Assembly (NCBI GenBank): GCA_963660485.1
Contig: CAVKYH010000022.1
Span: 1-39,343 of the forward strand
Reading direction: 5' to 3'
From: UBA6398 sp963660485
GTDB taxonomy: Bacteria; Bacteroidota; Bacteroidia; Bacteroidales; Bacteroidaceae
DNA length: 39,343 bases
Under the pieces are notes generated by a model that was not told the origin of the DNA, made no database searches, and saw only the letters and a program-made list of their open reading frames with translations. Below, one piece after another: positions 15,714-23,974 of the stretch (its first letter is position 1; each line of letters starts with the position of its first letter). The translations under genes were made by a program, and so were the position numbers.

Positions 15714-16968
15714 TTTGCAGCTGTGCTTCCTCGGCAGGAATTATCTTGAAAAGTTTGTCGCTTTTCCTGATTTTTGCGTCCACAGGTAGGGATACGTGCC
15801 AGCCTTTTTCGGCTTTTTCCACCGGATTCATGTCGTAGCGTATTTCAGAAGCGTCGAAATAAACCGCACCTGTGGTTGGACCGGTAACAAGAAGCCTTTC
15901 GCCACGCGAAATCTCCGATGCCTCGATCACAAACTCGCCTACGCCGAGATTGGAATAGTATTTCACGCCCCGTCCCACGTATACCTTTCGTTCGGTAGCA
16001 AGCGAACCGTATTTTTTGTTCCATTCCCCGAGGCGCTGTCCCAGATAATATCCGTCCCAGAAGCCGCGATTGAAAACCGTTGACAGACGTTGGTCCCATT
16101 CATCTTTCTTCTCTTCGGTAAACGTGCCGTCAATAATCGACTGTAATGCCTCCTTGTAGCATTTTACTACGGTTAGCACATATTCTGCACCGCGTGCACG
16201 CCCTTCGATCTTGAACACCCTCACTCCGGCATCAACCATCTTGTCGAGAAAACGGATTGTCTTCAAATCTTTGGGCGACATTATATATTTGTTGTCTATA
16301 TGCAATTCCATTTCGGTCTCTAAGTCTTTCACCACATAGCCACGGCGGCAAACTTGAAGGCATTGTCCGCGGTTTGCGCTGCGGTTTAGATTGTCGAGAC
16401 TCATATAGCATTTACCGCTCACGGCCATGCAGAGCGCACCATGACAGAACATTTCTATTCTTACCGGCTCGCCTTTCGGCCCGCAAATGTTCTGTTCAAG
16501 AATATTCCTGTGTATTTCTGAAACTTGTTCGAGATTGAGTTCCCTTGCCAGCACTGCCACATCGGCAAAACGGGAATAAAACCTCAGGGCTTCGGTATTG
16601 CTTATATTAAGTTGCGTGGAGAGATGAACTTCCATGCCTTTTTCGCGACAGTAAGCTATTACAGCAATGTCTGAAGCAATTATCGCGCTAATTCCAGCCT
16701 CACAAGCGGCGTCTACAATCTCTTTCATTTGTTCCATGTCGCCGTCATAGATTATCGTGTTCACCGTGAGGTAGCTTTTTATCCCGCGCTCGTTGCAAAG
16801 GGAGGCTATCTCCTTCAAATCGGATATGTCGAAATGGTTGGCGGAATGGGAACGCATGTTAAGTTGTCCCACGCCGAAATAAACCGACCCCGCGCCGGCT
16901 TGAAAAGCTGCGTAAAGCGATTCGCGCGACCCCACCGGGGCCATTATTTCAAAGTCTTCAATTTTCAT
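15709..16968 (-). CDS. Peptidase U32-family protein (RNA-modification type)
   Basis: A 419-aa protein. The N-terminal TIM-barrel-like domain opens MKIEDFEIMAPVGSRESLYA and includes VYFGVGQLNMR. The family signature lies mid-protein at EMFCHGALCMAVSGKCYMS, followed by NRGQCLQVCRRGY, giving a cluster of conserved Cys residues. A C-terminal beta domain spans about residues 320-410. Studied relatives (RlhA, TrhP/YegQ) hydroxylate rRNA or tRNA rather than cut proteins, so an RNA hydroxylation role is likely but not certain. Its start overlaps the CPBP gene by 11 bp, indicating translational coupling. Its stop codon lies within a repeat half-unit, so the last residues may have been altered by the repeat. 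Confidence 0.9.
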   Translation of the reverse strand: MKIEDFEIMAPVGSRESLYAAFQAGAGSVYFGVGQLNMRSHSANHFDISDLKEIASLCNERGIKSYLTVNTIIYDGDMEQMKEIVDAACEAGISAIIASDIAVIAYCREKGMEVHLSTQLNISNTEALRFYSRFADVAVLARELNLEQVSEIHRNILEQNICGPKGEPVRIEMFCHGALCMAVSGKCYMSLDNLNRSANRGQCLQVCRRGYVVKDLETEMELHIDNKYIMSPKDLKTIRFLDKMVDAGVRVFKIEGRARGAEYVLTVVKCYKEALQSIIDGTFTEEKKDEWDQRLSTVFNRGFWDGYYLGQRLGEWNKKYGSLATERKVYVGRGVKYYSNLGVGEFVIEASEISRGERLLVTGPTTGAVYFDASEIRYDMNPVEKAEKGWHVSLPVDAKIRKSDKLFKIIPAEEAQLQN

Positions 16969-17785
16969 CGTAATGCTTTTCTTCTATAACATCTGCGCCG
17001 CGGCGCGTTTTCTTGTTGAAAATATAAATAAGCCAAGCCGCGCCGGCCGCACAAACTGCCGAAACCGTTGCGGCGGTAAGCGTGCTGCCGAGCAGCGAAC
17101 TCAATGTAATGTCGGCGGGAGCGCATGTAGCAAGCACCACACACAAGCCGTTGTTGATAATATGGCACACAATCGACGGCACAAGGCTTCCGGTGCGCAC
17201 GTAAAGCCACCCGAATATCACGCCGATGATTATTGCAGCCGGCGCTTGCGCCCAATTAAAATGTATGAGCGCAAACAATATTGCCGAGATGAGCACTGCG
17301 ATTTCCGGTTTCATCTTGTTTTCGAGCATCGAGCCGAGAATGGCGCGCCGAAATACGAGTTCTTCCGTAATAGGTCCGGCCACGGCCACACACAATATGC
17401 CAAGCCAATTGTTCATAAGCGGTTCGAGTGTTCCGCTAAGGTTGTCGGGCAACTCGAGTAGCTCTTCAAGGAAACTCAGCGGCACAAGCATAAGCAGCAG
17501 TATGGGTATCGCCAAATATAGACGGCTTGGAGTGCGCACGAGTCCTGTTTTCGGGAACAACAATCTCCAACCATAGAGCGCGGCTATTGTGAGCAAATAA
17601 ATCGCCAGCATCATTACGGCGAGCGTATTAGGGTTTAAAATTTGCCCTGATACGTCTCCGGCAGTATTTGTACTGAGCCCGTGTGTTCCGAGAATGTATG
17701 TCGCCACCATTGGGACGACTATCTGCATTATGATAAACGTGATTAATACGAGTATGGCATTCTTTATTTGTTTCAGAAACTGCAT
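16958..17785 (-). CDS. CPBP-family intramembrane metalloprotease
   Basis: A 275-aa multi-pass membrane protein with the CPBP (Abi/Rce1-like) motifs. Motif 1 is ITEELVFRRAIL with the paired Glu and Arg, motif 2 is ALIHFNWAQAP with its His, and motif 3 is IVCHIINN with its His. There are six to eight hydrophobic segments. The start at 17785 (MQFLKQIKNAIL) was chosen because the longer frame to 17881 runs across the promoter region of both this gene and the divergent tRNA. Substrates are unknown. It overlaps the U32 gene. Confidence 0.88.
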   Translation of the reverse strand: MQFLKQIKNAILVLITFIIMQIVVPMVATYILGTHGLSTNTAGDVSGQILNPNTLAVMMLAIYLLTIAALYGWRLLFPKTGLVRTPSRLYLAIPILLLMLVPLSFLEELLELPDNLSGTLEPLMNNWLGILCVAVAGPITEELVFRRAILGSMLENKMKPEIAVLISAILFALIHFNWAQAPAAIIIGVIFGWLYVRTGSLVPSIVCHIINNGLCVVLATCAPADITLSSLLGSTLTAATVSAVCAAGAAWLIYIFNKKTRRGADVIEEKHYDEN

Positions 17786-17812
17786 TTTTTTATCGTGATA
17801 GTGATTTGTATG

Positions 17813-17820
17813 CAAAGGTA
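17813..17820 (-). promoter_or_regulatory. -7 element of the CPBP-U32 operon
   Basis: CAAAGGTA reads TACCTTTG on the minus strand, 28 bp before the CPBP start and back to back with the tRNA promoter. Confidence 0.5.
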
Positions 17821-17842
17821 ATGAAAAAATATAGTTGAAAAC

Positions 17843-17873
17843 TTTGGCTATTAAATAGAAATTCGTACTTTTG
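17843..17873 (+). promoter_or_regulatory. Promoter of tRNA (CAU) at 17902
   Basis: TTTG at 17843-17846, a 19-bp spacer and TACTTTTG at 17866-17873, with the tRNA beginning 28 bp further on. Confidence 0.75.
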
Positions 17874-17901
17874 CACCGCATTTGCGTAATGCGAACGATT
17901 T

Positions 17902-17975
17902 GGCGGGATAGCTCAGCTGGTTAGAGCGCATGATTCATAATCATGAGGTCGCGAGTTCAAGTCTCGCCCCCGCTA
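17902..17975 (+). tRNA. tRNA with anticodon CAU (Met, or Ile2)
   Basis: A 74-nt cloverleaf with D-arm GCTC/GAGC, a five-pair anticodon stem with loop TTCATAA, and T-arm GCGAG/CTCGC with loop TTCAAGT. The acceptor GGCGGGA/CCCCGCT has a G-U at the end and one A-C mismatch. There is no encoded CCA. The first acceptor pair is G-U rather than a mismatch, so it is unlikely to be an initiator. CAU tRNAs may be elongator Met or lysidine-modified Ile2, and I cannot decide which. Confidence 0.93.
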
Positions 17976-17977
17976 CG

Positions 17978-18011
17978 AAAAAAGACTGCGAATTTCATCG
18001 CGGTCTTTTTT
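17978..18011 (+). terminator. Terminator after the tRNA
   Basis: AAAAAAGACTGCG pairs with CGCGGTCTTTTTT (one G-U) around an 8-nt loop, ending in six T residues directly after the tRNA. Confidence 0.82.
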
Positions 18012-18070
18012 GTTTTCCGGCATTTTGGGGCGCTTTTTGGCAAATCCAATGCTTTTTGCGTTGTTTTAGT

Positions 18071-18078
18071 TACCTTTG
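18071..18078 (+). promoter_or_regulatory. -7 element of the DUF554 gene
   Basis: TACCTTTG lies 20 bp before the ATG at 18099. No -33 TTTG at regular spacing is seen. Confidence 0.5.
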
Positions 18079-18098
18079 TGCACAAAAGCGTATACGAT

Positions 18099-18797
18099 AT
18101 GATAGGAACGATAGTAAATACCGCCTGTATTGTTGCGGGCACGATTGTGGGCACAATACTTCACCGCGGAATAAGAGAGAAATACAAGCAGATGTTATAC
18201 ACCGGGCTCGGGCTTGCAAGCCTTGCCATCGGTTTGAATGCCGCTATCACGCATTTTCCGGAGAGCAAATATCCGGTTTTGTTTATTATTGCGCTTGCCG
18301 TAGGCGGTATTGTGGGCACGGCGTTGGATATCGACGGTCGTTTCAGGCGTGCCGTCGACCGCCATTCGCGCAGCGGCGGAGATTCAAAGAATCTTGCCCA
18401 AGGTTTGTCCACAGCAATTTTGCTCTATTGCATAGGTCCGCTGTCGATTCTCGGGCCTGTGATAAGCGCTCTCAAAGGCGACAATACTTTTCTCTTCACA
18501 AATTCCACTCTTGATTTGGTTTCGTCCACAGTGTTTGCCTCAACCTACGGCGCAGGTATGGTTCTCGCCGCGCCGGTATTGTTTCTATGGCAAGGAATGT
18601 TCTATTTCGTAGCTTCCTTTTCGAGCACAGCGATAAGCAATGAGCTTATGGCGGAACTTTTGATAATTGGCGGGCTTCTCATCACGGCTTCCGGACTTGC
18701 GCTTCTCAATCTCAAGGATTGCAAGACGCTCAACCTTCTTCCCGCGTTGCTTGTGCCCGTGATATGGTATGTTATTAAATGGTTGATAGGCTTTTGA
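18099..18797 (+). CDS. DUF554-family membrane protein
   Basis: A 232-aa protein beginning MIGTIVNTACIVAGTIVGTI, the conserved opening of DUF554. About seven hydrophobic segments carry small-residue-rich helices, with STAILLYCIGPLSILG and ASTYGAGMVLAA. The family is widespread (Bacillus YdfK-like) and presumed to transport a small solute, but no function is established. The frame continues upstream to 17943, through the tRNA, and is rejected there. The GNAT gene starts 5 bp after the stop. Confidence 0.88.
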   Translation: MIGTIVNTACIVAGTIVGTILHRGIREKYKQMLYTGLGLASLAIGLNAAITHFPESKYPVLFIIALAVGGIVGTALDIDGRFRRAVDRHSRSGGDSKNLAQGLSTAILLYCIGPLSILGPVISALKGDNTFLFTNSTLDLVSSTVFASTYGAGMVLAAPVLFLWQGMFYFVASFSSTAISNELMAELLIIGGLLITASGLALLNLKDCKTLNLLPALLVPVIWYVIKWLIGF

Positions 18798-18802
18798 ATA
18801 TT

Positions 18803-19381
18803 ATGGACTACAAGGATTTTTACATTCGCGTGGCATCTGTGGACGATGCCGGGCGCATAGCGCAAATCTACGCGCCTTATGTGGAGCGCACTGCCGTAAC
18901 GTTTGAATACAAGGTGCCTTCGCCGCAGGAATTCCGCCAACGCATTTCTTCCACTCTCGCCAAATATCCCTATCTCGTGGCTTGCAGCAACGACGGCATG
19001 GTGATTGGCTATGCCTATGCGGGGCTTTTCAAGGGACGCACGGCTTACGATTGGGCGGCGGAACTTTCTGTTTACATCGACGAGAAATTTCGCAGGCGGC
19101 ATATCGGTTCGGCGCTTTATAGCGAACTGCAGAAAATCCTGCTGCGTCAGAATATAACAAACCTATATGCCTGCATAGCGTATTCCGATACCGAGGACGC
19201 GATGCTCAACAACAACAGCATTCGTTTTCATGAGCGTGAAGGATTTGTGAAAACCGCACATTTCCACAACTGCGGCTACAAATTCTCGCGTTGGTGGGAC
19301 ATGGTGTGGATGGAAAAGTTCATTGCGCCCCATAGGGCTGAAATGGAAAATTTCATACCGTTTTCCGAACTCGACAAATAG
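18803..19381 (+). CDS. GNAT-family N-acetyltransferase (phosphinothricin/methionine-sulfoximine type)
   Basis: A 192-aa protein of the PAT/MnaT branch of GNAT enzymes. An N-terminal IRVASVDDAGRIAQIYAPYV leads into the sheet. AAELSVYIDEKFRRRHIGSAL is motif A, containing the acetyl-CoA pyrophosphate loop R-R-R-H-I-G-S-A. YACIAYSDTED and FHEREGFVKTAHF follow, then GYKFSRWWDMVWMEK. The family acetylates amino-acid analogues and some N-terminal amines; the substrate here is unknown. I preferred the ATG at 18803 over 18779, which would overlap the DUF554 gene. The two are co-transcribed by spacing. Confidence 0.9.
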   Translation: MDYKDFYIRVASVDDAGRIAQIYAPYVERTAVTFEYKVPSPQEFRQRISSTLAKYPYLVACSNDGMVIGYAYAGLFKGRTAYDWAAELSVYIDEKFRRRHIGSALYSELQKILLRQNITNLYACIAYSDTEDAMLNNNSIRFHEREGFVKTAHFHNCGYKFSRWWDMVWMEKFIAPHRAEMENFIPFSELDK

Positions 19382-19438
19382 CAGCAAATCAAATAGACAA
19401 GCGTAAGGTTTCGCCTTGCTTGGCTTGCAGCAAAAACA

Positions 19439-19623
19439 ATGTCTGATATCGCAAAAACGATATCAGACATTATTTTAACAATATGGCTTGTAATTTAAAC
19501 AATGTCAGACATCGTTTTTGGCATATGCCGCATAGCTTTTTACGACATCGGATATAGTGAAAATTAGATGCGTCGGAATTTAAATTAGATGCCTTGGAAT
19601 TTAAATTAGATGCCTTGGAATTT
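19439..19623. repeat. 21-bp-lattice palindromic array, locus 6 (largest)
   Basis: Fills most of the 355-bp convergent gap between the GNAT and GH43 genes. The first part holds 11-bp palindromes at 19439-19449, 19460-19470 and 19502-19512, with ATTTTAAC (19472-19479) and ATTTAAAC (19493-19500) at half-period positions. The second part holds AATTTAAATT boxes at 19577-19586 and 19598-19607, with a partial box before and after. Its linkers are AGATGCGTCGG and then AGATGCCTTGG twice. Both repeat flavours thus occur in one locus. No gene is seen in the gap. Confidence 0.9.
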
Positions 19624-19736
19624 TCGCCATGTGCTATGCTGTGAAAATCAGCACGTTGAGAGGAGCTGCAAAATGCCGTATTTTCGTAAGGAATACAGTG
19701 CTGAAAACTCTCTCCACGGAGCCAGTAATCCCGACA

Positions 19737-20849
19737 TCATTTGCGGAGCACGGGTTGTCCGTTTTCAAACGCAATAGGTATCCAAAGATGTCGGCTGTCG
19801 TTGAGATGTTTCGGATTCCAAATGTCTGCCATGAAAATGAAATCAGAGCCGAAAGCCTTGCGAAGCGCCGGAGTTTCCAGTTTGTAGATATACGTAGCCT
19901 GCGCGCCGAATGTCTTGTCGGCACCATCGCCCCGGCACGGATTTTCAAGCTGTTTCCACGGGCCGAAAATGTTTTTCGCCGTAAACATACGCGCTGCATT
20001 TGGCGCCCAGCCCGTACATCCGCTTGTTATCATCCAATACACGCCATCTTTCTTGAATATCGAGGGCGCCTCGTTCTGACCTCCAGCCGCCACTCTCACA
20101 TAACATCCGTTGTGCGTCAAGAAATCGTCGGAAAGTTGTGCTATCTGCAACGTAAGATTGTCCTCCGAAGAATAAATGTGATAGGCTTTGCCGTCGTCGT
20201 CAACGAATATCGTCATGTCGCGCGCCATTTGTCCGCCTTTCATGTCGCGTTGCAAAAACATTCCGCGCTCAATCTGTTTGCGCCATTCGGGAGTCCACCA
20301 TTGTTTCATCTCTTCAAAAAGAATCTGATGTTTGAGGTCGGTGGTATCGGGTAGGCTGAAACCTATCGGATATATGCCGGGATTCACTCTTCCCGAGTTG
20401 ATGAATTTGAAAGGTCCGGTGGCGTTGTCGCTCACAGCCACTCCGTAGCGTGCGGCAGCGTATCCCTTGCCTTTTAGCTCAAGATGAAACCACATTACGA
20501 ACTTTCCCGTTTTCGGGCAATACACCACTTTTGGCCGCTCAACTATACAGCCGGCTTCGATGTCGCTTCCCGCTTCGTTTGATACCGGCATCACAATTCC
20601 GCGGTCGGTCCAGTCGCGCAGGTTTTTCGACGTAAAACAACTCACTCCCATTGAACTTACCGGTCCATTGTCTGAGCGGTTTTCGCCATACCAATAATAT
20701 GTGCCTTTGTGGAAGATGATGTTTCCGCCATGGGCATTGATGTGCACGCCGTTGTTGTCTTTCCACACTCCGCCCTGCATAGGCTCTTGGGCAAAGGCTG
20801 CAAGAATTGCTATCGCTGATATTGTCAGCATCAAAACTGTTCGTTTCAT
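19737..20849 (-). CDS. Glycoside hydrolase family 43-like enzyme
   Basis: A 370-aa exported protein with a signal peptide of about 20 residues ending AAFAQ. It has a five-bladed beta-propeller pattern. Blade 1 has NGVHINAHGGNIIFHKGTYY followed by WYGE; later segments include FTSKNLRDWTDRGIVMP, VERPKVVYCPKTGKFVMWFH and NEAPSIFKKDGVYWMITSGC. The candidate general acid is the Glu of NEAPS. The AHGG region resembles the subfamily that contains exo-beta-1,3-galactanases, where the usual base residue can be absent. Substrate is therefore tentatively a galactan or arabinogalactan side chain. Monocistronic, with its own -7 element upstream. Confidence 0.88.
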   Translation of the reverse strand: MKRTVLMLTISAIAILAAFAQEPMQGGVWKDNNGVHINAHGGNIIFHKGTYYWYGENRSDNGPVSSMGVSCFTSKNLRDWTDRGIVMPVSNEAGSDIEAGCIVERPKVVYCPKTGKFVMWFHLELKGKGYAAARYGVAVSDNATGPFKFINSGRVNPGIYPIGFSLPDTTDLKHQILFEEMKQWWTPEWRKQIERGMFLQRDMKGGQMARDMTIFVDDDGKAYHIYSSEDNLTLQIAQLSDDFLTHNGCYVRVAAGGQNEAPSIFKKDGVYWMITSGCTGWAPNAARMFTAKNIFGPWKQLENPCRGDGADKTFGAQATYIYKLETPALRKAFGSDFIFMADIWNPKHLNDSRHLWIPIAFENGQPVLRK

Positions 20850-20884
20850 CTTACGCGTTGCTTTTTAGAGAATTGTTCTGCGTG

Positions 20885-20892
20885 CAAATATA
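20885..20892 (-). promoter_or_regulatory. -7 element of the GH43 gene
   Basis: CAAATATA reads TATATTTG on the minus strand, matching TAnnTTTG about 36 bp upstream of the start. No good -33 element is seen. Confidence 0.5.
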
Positions 20893-21045
20893 ATTAAATC
20901 CTGTAATCCCGTCCCTCGCAAGGCTTGTAGTTTTTTCGGTATGCAAGATGCTTTTCACAACAGCCATTTTTGTAAAGCCTGCATAAAATAGCGGCGTGTA
21001 TCAGGACGTATTGCGTATGTTTTGCGGCAAATGGCGTTTCGCCGT

Positions 21046-21076
21046 TTTGCACATTGCGTTCGAAAAGCTAACTTTG
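21046..21076 (+). promoter_or_regulatory. Promoter of the chromate-transporter pair
   Basis: TTTG at 21046-21049, a 19-bp spacer and TAACTTTG at 21069-21076 match the Bacteroidota consensus. Confidence 0.75.
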
Positions 21077-21105
21077 CAGTGTAAACGCTTGTGTATATAA
21101 AGGAT

Positions 21106-21654
21106 ATGACGATGCCTACATACTGGAAGTTCTTCACCACATTTTTTCGCATAGGGCTTTTCACAATCGGCGGAGGCTATGTAATGCTGCCGATGATTGA
21201 GAACGAAGTGGTGGAAAAGAACAAATGGATAGAAAAACCCGATTTTCTCGACCTTTTGGCGGTTTCCCAAACTGTGCCCGGCGTATTTGCCGTAAACATG
21301 AGCATAAATATTGGCTACAGGCTGCGTAAGATTCCGGGCGCGCTGGCTTGCGCTGCAGGCTGTGTGCTGCCTTCGTTTCTCATCATACTTGCAATTGCGT
21401 TGTTCTTCCATAGATTTGAGGACAATTCCGTGGTGAAAGCCATTTTCAAAGGCATACGCCCCGCCGTGGTTGCGCTTATAGCCGCACCATGTATCAAGTT
21501 GGCAAAAAGTGCGGGCATCAAGCTTTCAAACGTGTGGCTTCCAATTGTGGCGGTGGCGGCTATATGTTTCCTGAAAGTCTCTCCCGTCTACATTATATTG
21601 CTTGTATGCGTGGGCGGATTTGTTTACGCACGTTTTGTAAAGCCGCAAGAGTAA
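21106..21654 (+). CDS. Chromate transporter, first half-length subunit
   Basis: A 182-aa membrane protein with the CHR-domain signature: FFRIGLFTIGGGYVMLPMIE near the N-terminus, then DLLAVSQTVPGVFAVNMSIN and GIRPAVVALIAAP. It has about five to six hydrophobic segments. Short-chain CHR proteins work as pairs of single-domain subunits; full-length ChrA is the fused form. Chromate or sulfate anion exchange is known for some members, but the natural substrate in anaerobic gut bacteria is unclear. ATGs at 21091 and 21112 are alternatives; the one at 21106 follows AAAGG by a few bases. Confidence 0.87.
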   Translation: MTMPTYWKFFTTFFRIGLFTIGGGYVMLPMIENEVVEKNKWIEKPDFLDLLAVSQTVPGVFAVNMSINIGYRLRKIPGALACAAGCVLPSFLIILAIALFFHRFEDNSVVKAIFKGIRPAVVALIAAPCIKLAKSAGIKLSNVWLPIVAVAAICFLKVSPVYIILLVCVGGFVYARFVKPQE

Positions 21655-21666
21655 ACTTTAAGCCTT

Positions 21667-22242
21667 ATGATTTTCCTTTTGTTGTTCTACGCATTTTTCA
21701 AGATAGGTCTCTTTGGTTTCGGAGGCGGTTACGCCATGCTTTCAATGATTCAGGGCGAAGTGGTAACCAAGTATCATTGGCTCACAACGCAGCAGTTTAC
21801 CGACATAGTGGCTATAAGCCAGATGACTCCCGGTCCTATCGGAATCAACTCGGCTACCTATGTGGGATATTCGGCTGTGGTAAACGCGGGATACTCTCCC
21901 GGAGTGGGGATATTGGGCAGCGCGCTCGCGACAATAGCCGTAGTTTTGCCGTCGTTTATCCTAATGTTTACCGTAACCAAGATTCTGATAAAATATCGCG
22001 AGACAAATTTGGTTGAAACCATGTTCTCGTTGTTGCGGCCTACGGTTGTGGGATTGATTGCAGCGGCTGCACTGATTTTGATGACGCGCGATAATTTCAG
22101 CGCGCCCGACATCAATCCGTGGCAGTTTTATATCAGCGTGTTTTTGTTTGTTGCCGCGTTTGTGGGTACGCAGTTTTTCAAGATAAATCCTATCAGAATG
22201 ATTGTAATGTGCGGTGTGGCGGGAATGATACTGTTTTATTGA
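21667..22242 (+). CDS. Chromate transporter, second half-length subunit
   Basis: A 191-aa protein, the partner CHR domain, starting 12 bp after the first. It shares FFKIGLFGFGGGYAMLSMIQ, DIVAISQMTPGPIGINSATY and LLRPTVVGLIAAA. The pair is likely to form an antiparallel heterodimer, as known for short-chain CHR pairs. A perfect 14-bp hairpin follows the stop. Confidence 0.88.
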   Translation: MIFLLLFYAFFKIGLFGFGGGYAMLSMIQGEVVTKYHWLTTQQFTDIVAISQMTPGPIGINSATYVGYSAVVNAGYSPGVGILGSALATIAVVLPSFILMFTVTKILIKYRETNLVETMFSLLRPTVVGLIAAAALILMTRDNFSAPDINPWQFYISVFLFVAAFVGTQFFKINPIRMIVMCGVAGMILFY

Positions 22243-22280
22243 CAAAAGATATCCCGCAGTTTCTGCACTGTGGCAAATAT

Positions 22281-22314
22281 CAAGGCGCGGCTTTGCAATG
22301 AAAGCCGCGCCTTG
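22281..22314. terminator. Bidirectional hairpin between convergent genes
   Basis: A perfect 14-bp stem (22281-22294 with 22301-22314) and a 6-nt loop lie between the chromate transporter stop and the cyclophilin stop. No strong U-run is present, so terminator function is inferred from position. Confidence 0.6.
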
Positions 22315-22336
22315 GCGTATATAGATGTTGCTATGT

Positions 22337-23029
22337 CTATTTCAGTATTTCTGCTTTGAGGATTTTCACGTCCTTCACGGGCCGGTCGTTTTTGTCGGTG
22401 CGCACGCGCTGTATTTCCTTCACCACCTTGAGCCCCTCGGTTACTTCGCCAAACACGGTATATGCGCCGTCGAGGTGCGGTGTGCCGCCTATGGTTTTGT
22501 AGTCCTCAATTATATTTTCGGGCACTTCAAACTGTCCGTCCGTAACCTCGCTCATGGCCTCTTTCATAGCCTCGATTTCGCTGTCGCCCTGAGTCTTTCC
22601 CCAAACGATATAGAATTGCGAACCGCTCGAACGCATTTCCGGATTCACGTCGTCGCTTTCGCGTGCGGCGGCAAGCGCTCCGCGTTTGTGGTAGTGCTTG
22701 GGATATACTATTTCGTGGGGCAATGTGTAACCCGGTTCCCCGTCGCCGAGCAGTTTTTTAGGCTCTGCGTTGCGCGAATCGGGGTCGCCGCCTTGAATCA
22801 TGAAGTTTTCGATTACACGATGAAAGAGAAGGCCGTCATAAAATCCTTCGTTCACGAGTTTTATGAAGTTGTCGCGATGTTTGGGCGTGTCGTTGTAAAG
22901 CGCCACTACGATATCGCCCATCGTGGTTTGGAGACGAACGTGAACAAGACTGTCGGCAGGCGCAGAAGCTGTGCAAAACGTTGCGCATACAAGCAACATT
23001 GCAGCCAGGAAAATGCGTTTGGAATTCAT
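22337..23029 (-). CDS. Exported cyclophilin-type peptidyl-prolyl isomerase
   Basis: A 230-aa protein. A signal peptide of about 22 residues is followed by the cyclophilin domain: TTMGDIVVALYNDTPKHRDNF, the active-site segment GLLFHRVIENFMIQGGDP, SSGSQFYIV and YTVFGEVTEG. It probably assists folding of periplasmic or outer-membrane proteins. Monocistronic; the argB gene ends 170 bp upstream, with a repeat array between. Confidence 0.93.
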   Translation of the reverse strand: MNSKRIFLAAMLLVCATFCTASAPADSLVHVRLQTTMGDIVVALYNDTPKHRDNFIKLVNEGFYDGLLFHRVIENFMIQGGDPDSRNAEPKKLLGDGEPGYTLPHEIVYPKHYHKRGALAAARESDDVNPEMRSSGSQFYIVWGKTQGDSEIEAMKEAMSEVTDGQFEVPENIIEDYKTIGGTPHLDGAYTVFGEVTEGLKVVKEIQRVRTDKNDRPVKDVKILKAEILK

Positions 23030-23072
23030 GATTTACGACTTGAATTTTATGAGATGCGTTGTAGTTTTTACG

Positions 23073-23127
23073 AGGTCAGACCTAATTTAAATTAGATGCC
23101 TTGGAATTTAAATTAGATGCCTTGGAG
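23073..23127. repeat. 21-bp-lattice palindromic array, locus 7
   Basis: AGGTCAGACCT (23073-23083) leads into AATTTAAATT boxes at 23084-23093 and 23105-23114, each followed by AGATGCCTTGG. Symmetry centres are 10.5 bp apart (23078, 23088.5). Flanked by TTTTTACG on the left and GTTTTTGCG on the right. Located between argB and the cyclophilin gene. Confidence 0.9.
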
Positions 23128-23198
23128 TTTTTGCGAAAAACGCGCTTTTGTAATTCCTTTATTGACAGATAGTTATGAAATCTGATTTTCTTCGGATT

Positions 23199-23972
23199 TT
23201 ATGGCAGGATTTTAGTTCCGCTTTCGATGTCGAGACCCTTGGCTGCCGTTATAATCACACGCTTCACACCGGCGTCCACCGCTTCGAGCGCATTGTGGAT
23301 TTTGGGAAGCATTCCGCCGCTCACAATTCCCTCATCGGCAAGTTGGTGAAAGGTATCGGCGTGTATCTCGGGTATCACGCTGCTGTCGTCTTCGGGGTCG
23401 CGCAACACTCCGGCTTTCTCAAAACAATATACCAGCGTTACATCGTAGATATGGGCCATGGCCTTTGCCGTTTCGCCTGCTATGGTGTCGGCATTGGTGT
23501 TGAGAAGATTTTCCTTGCCGTCGAACGTGAGCGGGGCAAGCACGGGAGTTATTCCCCTATTGACTATCGAGGCGAGCCGCTCGGCGTCCACTTTGTCGAT
23601 ATCGCCTGCAAAACCGTAGTCAATGGGCTGCGCAGGGCGCTTGTGCGACACTATTATCCCGCAATCAGCCCCCGTCATGCCTAAGGCGCATACGCCGCGC
23701 CCGTTAAGCCTTGCCACGATGTTTTTGTTTACCAGTCCGCCGTAGACCATTGTTACCACTCGCAGCATGTCGGTATCGGTAACTCTACGGCCGTTTATCA
23801 TCTTGGTTTCATAGCCCAAAGCCGCCGCAATCTGCGTTGCCGTGCGTCCGCCGCCATGAACGAGAATTTTGTTGCCCTGTATCTTTGTGAAATTGTCGAG
23901 CAAATCAGAAAGCGCTTCGGCTTCCTCCACGATTTTGCCCCCTACCTTGATGATTGTAAGTGCTTCTTTCAT
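23199..23972 (-). CDS. argB: Acetylglutamate (or succinylglutamate) kinase
   Basis: A 257-aa amino-acid-kinase-fold protein. The N-terminal IIKVGGKIVEE binds ATP phosphates, ILVHGGGRTATQIAAALG is the glycine-rich turn, and NADTIAGETAKAM contains the conserved Asn-Ala-Asp. It catalyses the second step of arginine synthesis. Some Bacteroidota run this pathway on N-succinyl intermediates, so the acyl group is uncertain. It starts 2 bp after the speA stop and is the last gene of the topA-aroK-speA-argB operon. Supplying arginine next to an arginine-consuming decarboxylase gives the pair metabolic sense. Confidence 0.94.
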   Translation of the reverse strand: MKEALTIIKVGGKIVEEAEALSDLLDNFTKIQGNKILVHGGGRTATQIAAALGYETKMINGRRVTDTDMLRVVTMVYGGLVNKNIVARLNGRGVCALGMTGADCGIIVSHKRPAQPIDYGFAGDIDKVDAERLASIVNRGITPVLAPLTFDGKENLLNTNADTIAGETAKAMAHIYDVTLVYCFEKAGVLRDPEDDSSVIPEIHADTFHQLADEGIVSGGMLPKIHNALEAVDAGVKRVIITAAKGLDIESGTKILP

Positions 23973-23974
23973 TT

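Noticed and set aside
17943..18098. N-terminal extension of the DUF554 frame
   Set aside because: It runs through the tRNA and its terminator; the conserved DUF554 start is at 18099.
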